Source of the DNA: a virus
Strand: one strand, 5' to 3'
DNA length: 64,000 nucleotides
IMG/VR virus record: IMGVR_UViG_3300009703_000014
Span: 1 to 64,000 of that record
Made by a program: the position numbers and the translations under genes. Shown here one piece after another: positions 12,448 through 24,675 of the stretch (its first letter is position 1; each line of letters opens with the position of its first letter). Below the pieces are notes generated by a model. It was given only the letters and a program-made list of their open reading frames with translations, made no database searches and was not told the DNA's origin.

Positions 12448-15400
12448 ATGAAAAGAATTAAGGTTCCATCGGGTAGTATACAAAAGTTAGAAACAGTTTT
12501 TGACGAACTTCAAACAAATGTCCAAGAAAATTTAGTAGGACACACAAACCTGTGATTAGAGTCTGGAGGTATTGACTTAAAAGTCATGAACTCTGTGATA
12601 GACAGCGCTTCCTCTGCTTTTAAAGTAGATCTTGCTACCACAGCTGAACACCCTACTAGGTTAACTATCAATAAGGGTACAGCTATTTTTCCCAATGGGG
12701 AGGTATCCACAATAAGCTCTAGCTATGACTTTGAGCCTACTTCTTTACAACCGGATTCTTACTACCTTATAGTGTGTAAACAGATAGAATTAGGAGCGTC
12801 TCCAATTCCTTCACAGACAGCTTTCTTGTTTGATACCTCAGGTAACACGCCCTACTCCACAAAAAATACAAAATTCACTAATAGTTTTGAAATCGCTACT
12901 TACTTAATAACAGATACCACTTATTCAGAACTCCCTATAGATGATAGAAGAATAAATGTGGCTATTGTAAAAACAGGGACTGTTGGACAAAGCTATCAAT
13001 GAGCGACAGGGTGGGCAGGAACTGATGGCGAAGCTTCTGTAGAAGGGGTTATTGATTTAAGAGCCCACAACACTAGAAGAATAAATGAAAATATACTAGA
13101 TGACTCTAAAATACTATTTAAGGATAGAGATTCTATAGGTGCTAATAAAATTCAAGGGGGCATAGAAGCCTCTGGAGCCATTATAGGTGGCACACTACAG
13201 TCCAACGGCAGTCTTTCTGTTTCTGGGGTTTCTACCCTTGAAGGGGCTTTGAATGTAATAGAAGACTCAACTGACCTATCAGTTACTTTTTCTGCACATG
13301 GGACAAATTATTTAAAACTAGCAAATTTAACATCTCCTAGAAGCTGCATTATAGCCACCGATTCTAATCCTTTTGCTGTGGCAATCAGCGGCCAATTATT
13401 GAGCGACGCTTCTTTTAATATAAGTGCAGCTGGTAAGACAGCTTTAGGGCCTGCAGCGGGCGCATCAAACGCTAGCCAAACTTTAGAAATTATAGACCAA
13501 GGACAGGATATAAATAGCGGTGTGAGGCTGTCTGCTTTAAGTTTAACAAATGCAAATGCCAAGAATACAGTTTTCGATATATATGCAGTAAACAACGATT
13601 CCGGAAGCGGGGCAGGTAAGCTAGTTATAGCTCCTATAGAGGAAGACCGCTTTACAGACTTTCAAAGCACGTCTGGGGTGTCCGTACTGCAAATTAATCC
13701 AACAAACAACCAGATAATAGTAGGTACCAATAATAGCAATATAGGAACATCCTCGGCTTTATATGTTAAAGGTAATACATACATAAGTGGGTCAATCGTA
13801 TCTTTAGGCGCAAATTCCGTTTTTAGTAATAGTGAGTTTAATAGAAATGGAGCCGGGGATAACGCAATAACTATTAAAGGAAGCAGCTCTTTCGAACCTT
13901 ATGCGACAGGAGAGGCAACAACTTTAAGTGTGGCTGCTGGGGTTCCAGTAAGCTTAGGCGATTCTTTAAACGTATCTAGTACATTGGATGTTACATCAGA
14001 TAGTACATTTAGTGATATTTATATAAGTGGTGGCGTAAAAACATCACTAAATATTGATGGAGATCTATCTTCTACGGGACACACCACATCATCAGGTAAT
14101 ACTAATGTTTTAGGTGCATTAACCGTAAGTGGTAATACTACTTTAGGGGCTTCCGCTAGTAATTCTATATCCTTAATAGGCACAATAGATACTCTGAGCG
14201 CAAACCAAATTAGTGTAGCAGAGTACCTATATGCCCAAAATTCAGAAACACATTTAGGGGTTATAAAATGGAAAGGAGGCGCTAACGACACTACCAGAGT
14301 AGCAGGCGTATCGGCGGACGGTAGTATGACAATAGGGGATAATCAAAATAACACGATGCCTTCTGATAGTTTACGTGTCCATGATGAGAGCCACTCTATT
14401 CTTAGATTAACTAGCCCTTATGGGTCTTCTTTTATTTTTGGGGATGGTAGTTCTTCAGAAAATTTTAAATTAACCACTGCACCCGACTACTCCTATTTAA
14501 ATATAGGAGCTAATATAAGTGGGACTGGTATACAGATTAATGCAAATAATGCAATTACTATGGAAAATGCTACAGTTGCCTCATTAGCAGTCACAGATTC
14601 GTTAGATATCCAAACATTGCTTACCGTACAAACTTTAAATGCGTCGGCAGCTTCTATAGGATCAGTAAATATAGATGGAAATTCTTTAGAAGTATTGGGG
14701 ACTTTAACTGCTACGGACTCTGCGGCATTTATTGATGATTTACATGTTAGTGGTATTTCAACAGATGATGATGGTTCAAACTTAATTATTAGGGGTACAT
14801 CTTCTGAAGAATTTAGAGTAGGTGTAGGTGGCTCGGTAGCTGCAGGTAAACTGGTTAAGCTAGTTGAAGATGGTTTTACGACACCGTCCTTTTTTAGAAT
14901 ATATGATTTTGGGCCCTCTCCAGATAAGAGCTCTAACATGGCTTACATTTCATTTAAGTGGAACTTTGATAATTTAAATATAGCTACAAATTTTGATGAT
15001 GGAAATGGGCCAGACTTAAAAAAGGTACAAATTAATGGATCCTATGATGCTTTAGAAGACACCCTTATTTTTAGTGGATTATCCCAGGCAGCCGTTGCTG
15101 GAAAAAGTCTAAGGTTTTCTAGCGGAAATCAGTATGCTATTGACACTTATACTTCCGCTACAATCAGCGGCACGCCAGTCCATTATCTTACTTTAAATGA
15201 AGATATAGATACAAGCGCTGACGGTCCAAGCTCTAGTTCACCCCCTCGAATTATTGATACAAATTGTAGGGGCTATAAAATTAAAATAACAAAAACAGAC
15301 AACGATGGTAATGCTACGCCAGAAAGGAATACTTATGACTTAGACAGTGACTATATCTACCACCCTACTTTTATAACCTCTTTACAGACAGGCGGTAAAT

Positions 15401-16125
15401 ACAGGTTTGAGTTAAAACCCTATAATAATGATACAGACGGTAATTGGGCAGCCATGAGTGCCTCTTCTTATGATCCGGATCATGATGGTAATGGAGCTCA
15501 GACTCCTATTGCTTATGGATTTCCTTTTGTAGCAGATTTACCCGCTTTAGGGGACCCAGGTACCTTAACCTTAGAAGGAACGGCCTTTGGCTTTAATATT
15601 AATATTGCTGGGTGGGAATCAGCTACAGACACAGATCAAACTGCTCATGAATGGGAAGTTATCTACGGTACAAGTTCTGGCATTAACTTTGCAGACTTTA
15701 CAAATACCACACATATTACTACAGCTAACAGACTAATACCTATCAATGCTAATGTGCCTTCAAGATTCTATGTAAGCGCTAGACCCTTACAAAATAAAAA
15801 TGTAGTTGGAACACCTATATCTGCTAACGTTATCGCTGGGGGAGGAGGTATCCCTCCTACAGATTCCTTATTAGCGGGACCTACGGATTTTAGCGTTATA
15901 GTGCACAGCGGTGTAATTACACAGTGCTACTCAGGCATGAATGCATATGATATTGAAACACAAGAAGTAGAGACAGGGGGTGCTAGTTTAATATTTAGTA
16001 ATGGAACCCTTACTGGTAAAACAATTAGTTTCCCGTCGCTGGTAGGTGGATCTGACTTTCAAATCCTTAATAATTACTTGACAGAAGATAACGACCCGAT
16101 TGGAACACAAAACCCCGCATCATAG
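12448..16125 (+). CDS. Long tail fibre protein, 1225 aa
   Basis: The ATG at 12448 opens a frame running to TAG 16123-16125 with TGA at 12553 and 13000. The N-terminal ~200 residues resemble fibre attachment proteins. The middle is Ser/Thr/Asn/Gly-rich beta-helix-like sequence with recurring D-S-L-D-V-x-S-x-L and L-x-V-S-G-x-x-T units. Residues around 830-1150 look like fibronectin-type modules. It is probably a trimeric host-recognition fibre. Assignment rests on composition and on its place in the fibre cluster. Confidence 0.78.
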
Positions 16126-16136
16126 GAGAATAGGCA

Positions 16137-16601
16137 ATGCCAACTACTAATACAATTTTATTAGATACAGACTTAGATTCATTTGTGTCCACCTCTGCAG
16201 GGGGTGGCGCTATTTCAGGTGCCGTAGCAGATTTATGGACTATAGGCAGTAGTGAAGAAGCTCGTCTTATACAAAAAATAGAAAACTTACCCATAGACTA
16301 CATAATTACTTCTTTTATAGTAACATGCTCCGCGCTTTCGGGGGGAACTGGTTTCATCAGAATTTATCAAAAAGATAGAGAGTCTGAAGCGGCTTATTTA
16401 GAAATTCCTGCTGCACAAACAAATGGTTATTCAGTTAACCCTAACTTAATTATTTCAGAGGCGCAAGGTGAGCGTACTATAATTATTGATGCATATGATC
16501 CCAGCGATTCCGCCCATAATACTGTGCAAATTACTGGAAAGACTTATATTATAGCAAAACCTTATATAGCCGGAACAGCTAATACAGCTACTAGCTCGTA
16601 A
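16137..16601 (+). CDS. Small tail-associated protein, 154 aa
   Basis: This complete frame has no in-frame TGA, starts at ATG 16137 and ends at TAA. It lies between two fibre genes, and a GGAGAA element just upstream could serve as the ribosome site. The product is soluble, rich in beta-strand and Ser/Thr/Ile, with no signal peptide. It may be a fibre cap, chaperone or small adhesin. I recognise no family. Confidence 0.7.
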   Translation: MPTTNTILLDTDLDSFVSTSAGGGAISGAVADLWTIGSSEEARLIQKIENLPIDYIITSFIVTCSALSGGTGFIRIYQKDRESEAAYLEIPAAQTNGYSVNPNLIISEAQGERTIIIDAYDPSDSAHNTVQITGKTYIIAKPYIAGTANTATSS

Positions 16602-16609
16602 ATTAATGT

Positions 16610-19600
16610 ATGGCAACTTATGAAAGTAGATTAAATGTAAATGTTACAGGTAAGCCTATTTCAGGGGTACTGGGTGTTATTTATGATGCGGGCGAAAATA
16701 GAGTAGATGCGGACACCACTAATAAGTTAGGAGAGTACTCTTTTAAAAATTTAAATACAGGGCCTCATACTATAAAGTGGTTTGGACGAGGCTACACTGA
16801 AGCAGATTATATGACAGTTCATATAATCGATGAGTTAGACGCTAACGAGCTTCAAGACCTTACTTACACTACTACTCCCACATTATCCATAAGCGAAACG
16901 AGTGATGATAATTATACTAATTCAGCTGGAGAGCAAACAAGTGTAGCAGAACTTACTCTTTCTAATCTTATCCCTTCAACAGGTAATCTCCGTCAAATTG
17001 TAGTGGAATGAAAGCGGTCTGATAAAAATAGATTTGATAATTCTACCACTTTAATATATGACACATCACTTCCAAATATAAGCTCAACAGGCGCTGTAGG
17101 CACTTACGATTTATCGGTTATTATGTATAATACCGACAGTTCTAGTTATGATTTTAAAATTAAGTTTTTAAGTGATGTATCTCAACCAGCTAAAATAAAT
17201 GGGAATGTTATAGAGATTACAGGCACGGCCTCTTTTAACGGTGTTCCAGACTTACAAGAAATGATAAGTGTTTCAGGTTTAGCAGCATCTAATGTTTCTG
17301 CTATGCATGGTAATAATAGTATGGGGAGCGAATTAATTAATAATGATGCCCAGGGAATACTAAACACAAACACAACTCCTTGATCAGAATTAAGTGCCCT
17401 AGGATCAGAACTTGTCCCTTCAAACAGTCCTTTTGTTGCATGAGGATCCGATAATTGGGATACTCTTAGCGAATCCAATGGAACCCATACTTTTAAAAGT
17501 AATGGTTCCGGATACTCATTAGCTGGAATAGATTTAAATTTTGGAAGTACTTTATCAGCAGAAAATAAACTTTTTAAGGTCTCTTTTACTATAAATGTTA
17601 TATCTTTGGATACTGGCAATATTAGAGTGTACTTGGGATCAAGTAGCGGCGGATATACGGAAACATCCAGTACTAAATGGTTCGGTATCTCTGACATAGG
17701 AACTCCTGCTACTTACAGTGTATATATGAGTAAGGATTATTATCAGGGATTTGATCACGGCCTTTTAGAAATTTGTACCGCGACAGATACAACTACCGCT
17801 ATTGGGGAATGAACCCTTAGTAATGTTTCTGTTAAGGAGGTGCCTTTAGGGGTCTATGGAAGTGACTTAATAACTAACGGCCATTTTAACACAAATACTG
17901 CGGGGTGGAATAGCTATGATAGTGGAACAGTTTCCCATGAAACCTCAACTACTTTTGTAGGATCAGGAGCTTTGCGTTGTACCAACGACGGCACTAATCG
18001 TTGAATGGGAATGCAGGTAAGTGAAATGTCTCTAGCTGCGGGAAAAATTTATAAACTGTCTGCAAAAGTATGAATACCAAATACTTTTACTCCTAATGTA
18101 CATATACGTTTTATAGATGGAGGGACTTTGGCAAATGCATCGGATTCTTTCCTATATGCTAATTCTAACGTTACAGACGAATGACAAACTACAGAAACAT
18201 ACATTAAAACTGGAAGCGATACAAGCGGTAAATTTTATATATATGCGGCAACAAATCAGCCAGCAAACGGAGACTATATTATAGTAGATAATGTCTCTTT
18301 TAAAGAAGTTATACAAACTAACTTAGGCGCTAACATGATTAGTAACTCGTATTTTAACACTCCAACATTGGGTAGTGAATTAATTACTAATGGAGGCTTT
18401 ACTGCTTGGACTGGTGATGACCCTGATGGTTGGGATGTCTCTACTGAATATACAGCCACAAAAATCACGCAGAATGGAAATGCTTGCAGGCTTTTATCAG
18501 ACCCTAATGACCCAGCTTCGAGTACAGGTTTTATTGATATAGGGCAAGATATTTTAACAGCAGGGAAAACTTATAAAGTTTCAATAAATGTAACTGAAAA
18601 TAATAGTGCTGCTGGGATGGACATAAGAATCCAAGATGATAATGTTACCTCTTCTTTCATTATTGCTGGTATTTCTACTGTAGGTGTGCATACAGCATAT
18701 TTTACATCTGCTAATGGAGGTGATTTTAGGATAATAAGAGATACTTCTTCTCCTGATGGAATCGATATGACATTTACAGATGTTTCAGTTAAAGAAGTAT
18801 TATCAGGTTCTATACTTGGTTGGTCAGGGAAAGAAGCCACATTAAGCTACGAAACCGTCGCCCCAATACAAGCACCGGGGAGCCTTAAATCTACAACACT
18901 TTCCAGCGGAAACTATGCATCTGGTGGCCCTTATCAAGATATAGGAATGACAACTCTTACCGCTTATAAGGTTAGTGGAAAGATGCGTTTGGTGTCCGGT
19001 TCAAGTAATGGAAAAGTTATGGTATTTTCAAGTCTATCTAATGGTACAAGTCAAAGTCTTGTATATAGCGATGAAGTCAACACTTTAACTGTCAATGGGT
19101 CTTCTGTGTATTTTTCCTTTATTTTTTATAACTATAACGGTAATCCTAGTATACAGTTTGCATGCGACGTCGCAGACGGCGTATTTTTGTTAGACGATAT
19201 TTGAGTAGCAGAAGTTTTAGACAATCCTTTAGTATCGATAGGCAGTAACAATTCTTTTAATTTTACAAATAATGGATATTGGAATAGTTTGAGATACTTC
19301 ATAAGTGGCACTGGAAATAAAAATTATAGAATTAGCTTAAAAGTGTCTGATTATAGTTCCGGAACTTTAAAGTTATATCAAGACACAAATCCAGATACTT
19401 TAATACCTTCTGCTAATATAACAGCAGATGGTGACTATAGTTTTTCATATTCGACTGTGGACTCTAATTTTTTAATACAGTTATCTACTGGGGATTTCAT
19501 AGGAACTGTTTCTAACATATCGGTCAGAGAAGATTTAACTACCGATAATCCCTCTTATGTTAATACCAGTAGTCTAAATTTAGTTTGGGATTCTATAAAC

Positions 19601-19903
19601 TCCTTTTCATCCTATCCACAAGATGTGGTAGATGCTACAGGAGTGACTCATACTTTAACCGAAGAGCAGGCTAATAGAGCGGGAACATATAATATTTACA
19701 TGTTTATTGCTTCCGAGCAAGATAATCCTTCAAGTGAGTTTCCTGGAATATCTAGTTCAGAGGGCACATGACATAAAGTAGGAGAAACTTCAGACACTAA
19801 TTATGAAGTTAATTGTCCTATTAATTCTGCTGTAGGTTTTTGGGTAGGATTTATGGATGATAGCAGACAAACATCTGTTACAACTACAGAGGCAGTATAC
19901 TAA
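16610..19903 (+). CDS. Very large tail-fibre/adhesin protein, about nine UGA codons
   Basis: The frame of 1097 codons starts at ATG 16610 and ends at TAA 19901-19903. TGA is read through at 17009, 17381, 17441, 17810, 18002, 18071, 18182, 19202 and 19769. The N-terminus (residues 1-80) resembles a carboxypeptidase-regulatory or Ig-like fold (G-K-P-I-S-G-V-L-G-V-I-Y-D). The rest contains several carbohydrate-binding-like modules sharing G-S-E-L-I-T-N-G-G-F and I-x-V-K-E-x-L patterns at about 17870, 18340 and 18790. These repeats suggest a multi-module receptor-binding protein. In the standard code it would appear as rubble. Confidence 0.75.
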
Positions 19904-20604
19904 TGGGTTATATTGGACTATTTAATATACAGCCAGATCCTGAAGTAGGTTCTTTTGGATCTGGAAATATTTATACATCACTTACTGAAATAAACAGTTT
20001 GTCATATGCCGACAGTATACATAAAATTATTGAACAGGCTCAAAAAGAAGGTAATTTTGTTGCTCCTATTGTGGTAGATAATTTAAACATTGTTGAAGAC
20101 CAAACTTTTCAAGGCGCAGAGGGAGTCTGTATAGAGGCCAAAGTTTGAGGAGACTCTTTAGCACAAAATTCAAGTACGGAAGTAGCTGTTGCTGACATTA
20201 CAGGTACTTTAAAATATAATGTATTTACTAAAGACGTATACCTTACTTCTGTCGGCATGAATTGATTAGATTACCTAGTACCTGGGAAGTCTGCCTTAAC
20301 AATAGGGGGGCTGAGCGGCTCTTTCCCTGTCACAGAAGTTTTAAGTTCTAATGTGGCGATAGTTACCAAAGGGTCTAATTTGGCTCTTAATTTAGGTGTA
20401 TATGAAACAGCCAGTTTTTCTGCAAATATGGTTTTTACTACTAATGAGTTTATAGGAGACTACCTATTAGATTCAGCAGGGACTTTATTTGAAATAACCG
20501 CAAATACTTTGAATACTTTAACTTTAAGTAATAGCTCTGGAGCATCCATAGCTTTAGGACCTTGATTAATTATAGATGATAATAATGTTATACAAGGAGT
20601 TTAA
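19903..20604 (+). CDS. Tail-fibre cluster protein, 233 aa
   Basis: The ATG overlaps the preceding TAA. The 233-codon frame reads through TGA at 20146, 20263 and 20563 and ends at TAA 20602-20604. It is beta-rich with a Leu/Thr/Ser repeat-like C-terminus (N-T-L-N-T-L-T-L-S-N-S). It has no signal peptide. It resembles small fibre-associated proteins only by position. Confidence 0.68.
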
Positions 20605-20606
20605 AG

Positions 20607-21695
20607 GTGTCTGCTATTTTAAATTATAAGGACTCCACTACTGGTGAGTTATATAAACCTTTAAACAATAATTACATTTCTAAAGGAGTTGATAAGTACG
20701 AGGTTAAAAAAAGGACTCTTCCTCATGTCGTAACTAAAAAAAGAATTGAAGGTGATTTAGATGGGTCGGATGGTAGACGTCATAAGATAGTTTGGCAAGA
20801 GTACAAAGGACTTACTAACTGAAGTGGGCAATCTCAAACTGGTAACAAAATAATATATAGTCATAAGGCTCCCGGCACCTATTTAGATTTGGAAATTACT
20901 TCTTTTGTGGATGACCATATAGTCAAGGAATATAAGGCGTATGATAGGTATGGGATGCGGCACATACAGGGCGAAAGCTTTACACTTTTAGGTGACTATA
21001 ACTACCACAGACAAGGAAATTTCTTTTATCATAGGTCACCCGCTTTTCAAGGAAATGCTTACAGCTTTTATATAGAAAATCCTATATTAAAAATTAAGGA
21101 CGCTGCTGGCGTAGTAACAACTCATTTGATAGACTATACTTTAGAAGGGACAGGAAATAAAACATTATTAACTTTGGATTTTAGATCAGTAGGAAGTTAT
21201 GTTAAAACTGCCTTTGATAATAATTGTCAATGGGTGTCTGTGATGCATATTATCCGATCAGCCATTTCTTTAAATGAGCATGATTACACTACTGGGGATG
21301 TTTTAGATGATCAAAGGTCTACAGGGACCGATGATCGTTTAAATGAGCTGCCCTCCACAAACTATTATTATGCGACTAAAGGCAGGTTCTTACCTTTACT
21401 TGTATACCAGTTTATTTGAGAGTTTACTCCCTCAAAGTATGGGGCAGACTTAAGTACAGTACAAGGGAGACATAAAATAAATGGAATTTGGACAGCCTGA
21501 TACGATCTAAGTGATTTTTATACAAATAAAGACTTGATAAATGCTGTGAAAGATAGTTATATTAAATCTACAGTATATAAAATGATGCCTATAATTCCTG
21601 GTATATTTAACGGGACAGAGGTTCAAATTAGGTACGATGATGATAAAGGTACAAGGCATACATCAAATATAAGTACTAATATAGGACAGCTTTAA
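20607..21695 (+). CDS. Tail-fibre cluster protein, 362 aa, GTG start
   Basis: GTG at 20607 lies 2 bases after the previous stop and no in-frame ATG is better placed. The 362-codon frame passes TGA at 20820, 21417 and 21498 and ends at TAA 21693-21695, overlapping the next ATG. The protein is rich in Tyr, His and Asp, with Y-x-K-A-Y-D-R-Y-G-M-R and Y-N-Y-H-R-Q-G stretches that could form a surface-binding domain. No family is recognised. Confidence 0.68.
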
Positions 21696-22372
21696 TGTCA
21701 ATAATACTGCAGTACTTTAAAAAACGTAAATCTCCAAGCGGGGGATGAGTAGACTTAACAGCGGTTCAAAATAGTTTAGGCCCCTATGATTTTAAGTTTA
21801 GGGTGAGCAGTGGAAGTGGTGCATACGTTAACCCTTCTTTCAGCACAGTTTGGGCTACTTTATCGAGCGTTGGGGGGGAGCCTGTTTACTATGGAAGTTT
21901 TTATACAAACGCAGAGTGTACGCAATCTCTTTCAGGAGGTACATATAACCCTGTATGGGCAAAAGTAGTGGTTCCTATAAACTTTAGTGAGGGTTTTGAG
22001 GTAAATACTATATCGTTTCATTATACTTTTTTTAGTACAAATGAATCAAGTAGTCAAGTTTTTAGCTGTGATATAACGCCCCCAATACATACAACAGGCG
22101 TTTTAACAGTGTCTTCTGTTAGCGGTGGGTCAATTCCCGATGGGACTTGAACTGTTAAAAACGATCCTATAATATCTGCTATGCTGCAAGATGCTACTAC
22201 CTCCCCTAAGGGAGTGTCTATGATTGTATGTAGAGGAGAAAATGATATATTACCTGACGAAGACGAGGTGACTAATGACGGAGGAGCTTTTATTGAAGCT
22301 TATTACCTATTTGGGGAAAATTATGGGTGTACATGAAATTATGATGACGACGGATCTTTACCGTCTGGATAA
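21695..22372 (+). CDS. Tail-fibre cluster protein, 225 aa
   Basis: A TAATG overlap links it to the upstream gene. The 225-codon frame has TGA at 21746, 22148 and 22334 and ends at TAA 22370-22372. An early S-G-G-(UGA)-V-D-L motif is followed by beta-strand sequence suggesting an Ig-like domain with alternating Ser/Tyr/Val. It is probably an accessory adhesin domain. Function is not recognised. Confidence 0.66.
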
Positions 22373-22390
22373 AACAATGGAGAATAAATA

Positions 22391-24241
22391 ATGGCAACAT
22401 TACCAGAAGGAACAAATATAATTAAAGTAAAGGCAGTAGACGCCGTAGGTAACTGAACTACAGTAGATGGTGTAAAATCACATACAATAAAAGTAGACAC
22501 CGTAGCACCTGCAGCTACTAATGCTGCAGGAACTACATTTAATGCTTGAAGTAATGCCGACCCGGGAGATTCAACAGCAGTAATAGGCTATAACGCTCCA
22601 CAATGTGAAATAGGTGGAAAAGTCGTTGCTCCTGGAAGTGGAAGCTGGCTTAGCAGCGCAAACGATGGTGACCTGTCTTTTAGCATATGAACAGTAGACT
22701 CTAATTTAAGTGGGACAGCTCCTAAAACCGACTCCTCTGGGTTAAAAGCTGTTGCTTCTTCTGCGGCGAGTCCTGCTACTGTAACTTTACATAATAGTTC
22801 AGGGGCCGAAATCAAAGTAACTAGATTAACAACTCCTGCGAAAAACGGCGGCGAATGAGGACAATTATCTAGTACGAATATAGGTGATCTGGAAAGCGAC
22901 GTACCAGAATGCTCTGCAGCTTCTCCAAATTATATAGTAGTAAAGGGTGTGAAAGATAAGGCAGGTAATGTGTCCGGCGATTCTCCGCAGTTTCCAGTTT
23001 TACGAGATACCTCCGCCCAAGTATACGGAACTCCAAACTATCAAGTTAGCAACGACAGCACTAACTGATCAGCACCCTCAGGTTTATGAATTAATACTAA
23101 TGATTTTGAAATTGCATGGAATGTTCAAGACCAGTACTCTGGACCTGAAAAAATTGATATAAGTTTTTGGTTCAATGCTACTAAAGAAGGGGAAGCAACG
23201 AACGCGAACGTTGTTGGGCTTAATGTGGGAGGCACCGCAGTCCAAACTATTACAGCAAGCACAAATACCAATGGTTTGGCCAATACTACAGCCATTCCTG
23301 ATTCTCTAGACATTAGTAATGCTGGCATATCGCAGCTTTCTTTTAAGTATGCTTTAGAGGATGTTGCGGGTAACAGATCAACGTATTCTCAAAACATAGT
23401 TTTAAAGAAAGACACTGCAGCGCCAACCGTAACAAGTTTGTCTAATAATTTTTTATGAGTGCATTACTATACTGATATAAATGCTGATCCAGGCTCTTGA
23501 TGGTCTAATGATGACACTCCTACAGTCAGTTTTATTCTAGAAGACCCGTCTTCTGGAGTAGTTCCAGAAGACATTAAATACGCATACTGTCCCGATGTGG
23601 GCAACTCTCCAGCATTTTTGGGAAATAATGGGGTCGAAATATCGCCTACTAAAAATGGATTTAATGGGAAGGTAGTACTATACAGCCTCTCAGGAATAAG
23701 TGGGGGCTCAGATATAGATACTTCAGGGGCTGTGCCTTCAGTGTATAAAGAGGGTACTCCTGACTCTGGTAACTATGATACTCTTGTATCTGGCAGTACT
23801 CCTGTTCAAAGGGTAAAGGTTGAATTTACAACTCCCGCGTATACAACCGCGTCTGGCCATAGTGCCTCTGATAACTTATGAGCTAATTTATGAATAGGAT
23901 GGAGGGACGCTGCCGGTAATGCAGATTATCGTTGGGGGTGGATTGATATTGATTCTGCTGCAGATGTGCCTAGTATTGCAGCTTTTACGGACTCAGGGCA
24001 GGGCACAAGCATTAATGATGGCGATTGAACACAGGATACTACTCCTTACTTTGTACTAGGGGCTGAAAGCACTCCTGCTACAGCAATTTCAGGATTTTCG
24101 ATTTACACAGAAGACCCCAACTCTACAGCAGGTTTAGTTCCAGATGAGGACATTGAAATTTATGCTACTAATAATTCAGGAAGCTGGGATGTGGCGACTG
24201 CTTCAGGCATCTACAACGACGAAAATAATGATGCTGTGTAA
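22391..24241 (+). CDS. Multi-Ig-domain tail adhesin with eleven UGA codons
   Basis: The 616-codon frame runs from ATG 22391 to TAA 24239-24241. I count eleven in-frame TGA against about eight or nine TGG, so UGA is the commoner Trp codon here. It contains bacterial Ig-like repeats: V-D-A-V-G-N-(UGA), V-D-T-V-A-P, K-D-K-A-G-N-V-S, D-V-A-G-N-R-S and K-D-T-A-A-P-T-V-T. These repeats are typical of surface adhesins and phage fibre decoration. A standard-code gene caller would miss most of the first 800 bases. Confidence 0.78.
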
Positions 24242-24675
24242 TGGCTCAATTTCAAAATGGAATAAATACGCTAAAAGTTCGCATAGTAGATATATTTGGT
24301 AATGTGTCTAGGATGTATGGGAGCCTTGATCTTTTTGTAGACTCAGGCAATCCCGCAATTATGGGTTTTAATGCCACTTTTTTAAAAGAGAACTCTGCCC
24401 AAGTTAAGGTAGGGTTTTCTGCTATAAGTGATGCTTTTTCTGGACCATCTACTATTTGAAAAATTGAATTAAAAACTTTAGAGGATACTTTATTGTCTAC
24501 TACAAGCATATTAACAGAGATAAAAGAAACTGTCTTAAATGTGAATGCAGCATATCCTCTTATTAAAGTAGTTGGAAGCTTCTTTGATGTTGCAGGCAAC
24601 ACCACAAGTATTGAGCGTATAATATCTAAATCTTCTTCTGTCCATTCAGGGCAGCAAGGTATCTCAGGCTTATAA
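24241..24675 (+). CDS. Ig-like tail adhesin module, 144 aa
   Basis: TAATG couples this frame to the preceding Ig protein. It ends at TAA 24673-24675 and has TGA at 24457. Its start (N-G-I-N-T-L-K-V-R-I-V-D-I-F-G-N-V-S) is the same Ig-like half-repeat as in the previous gene. It therefore looks like a module split off the same adhesin, either a separate subunit or the product of an old frameshift. No catalytic features are visible. Confidence 0.7.

Noticed and set aside
22588-22815. 75-codon minus-strand frame in the Ig adhesin gene
   Set aside because: Shadow of the plus-strand adhesin frame, which reads through TGA with Ig-like repeats.
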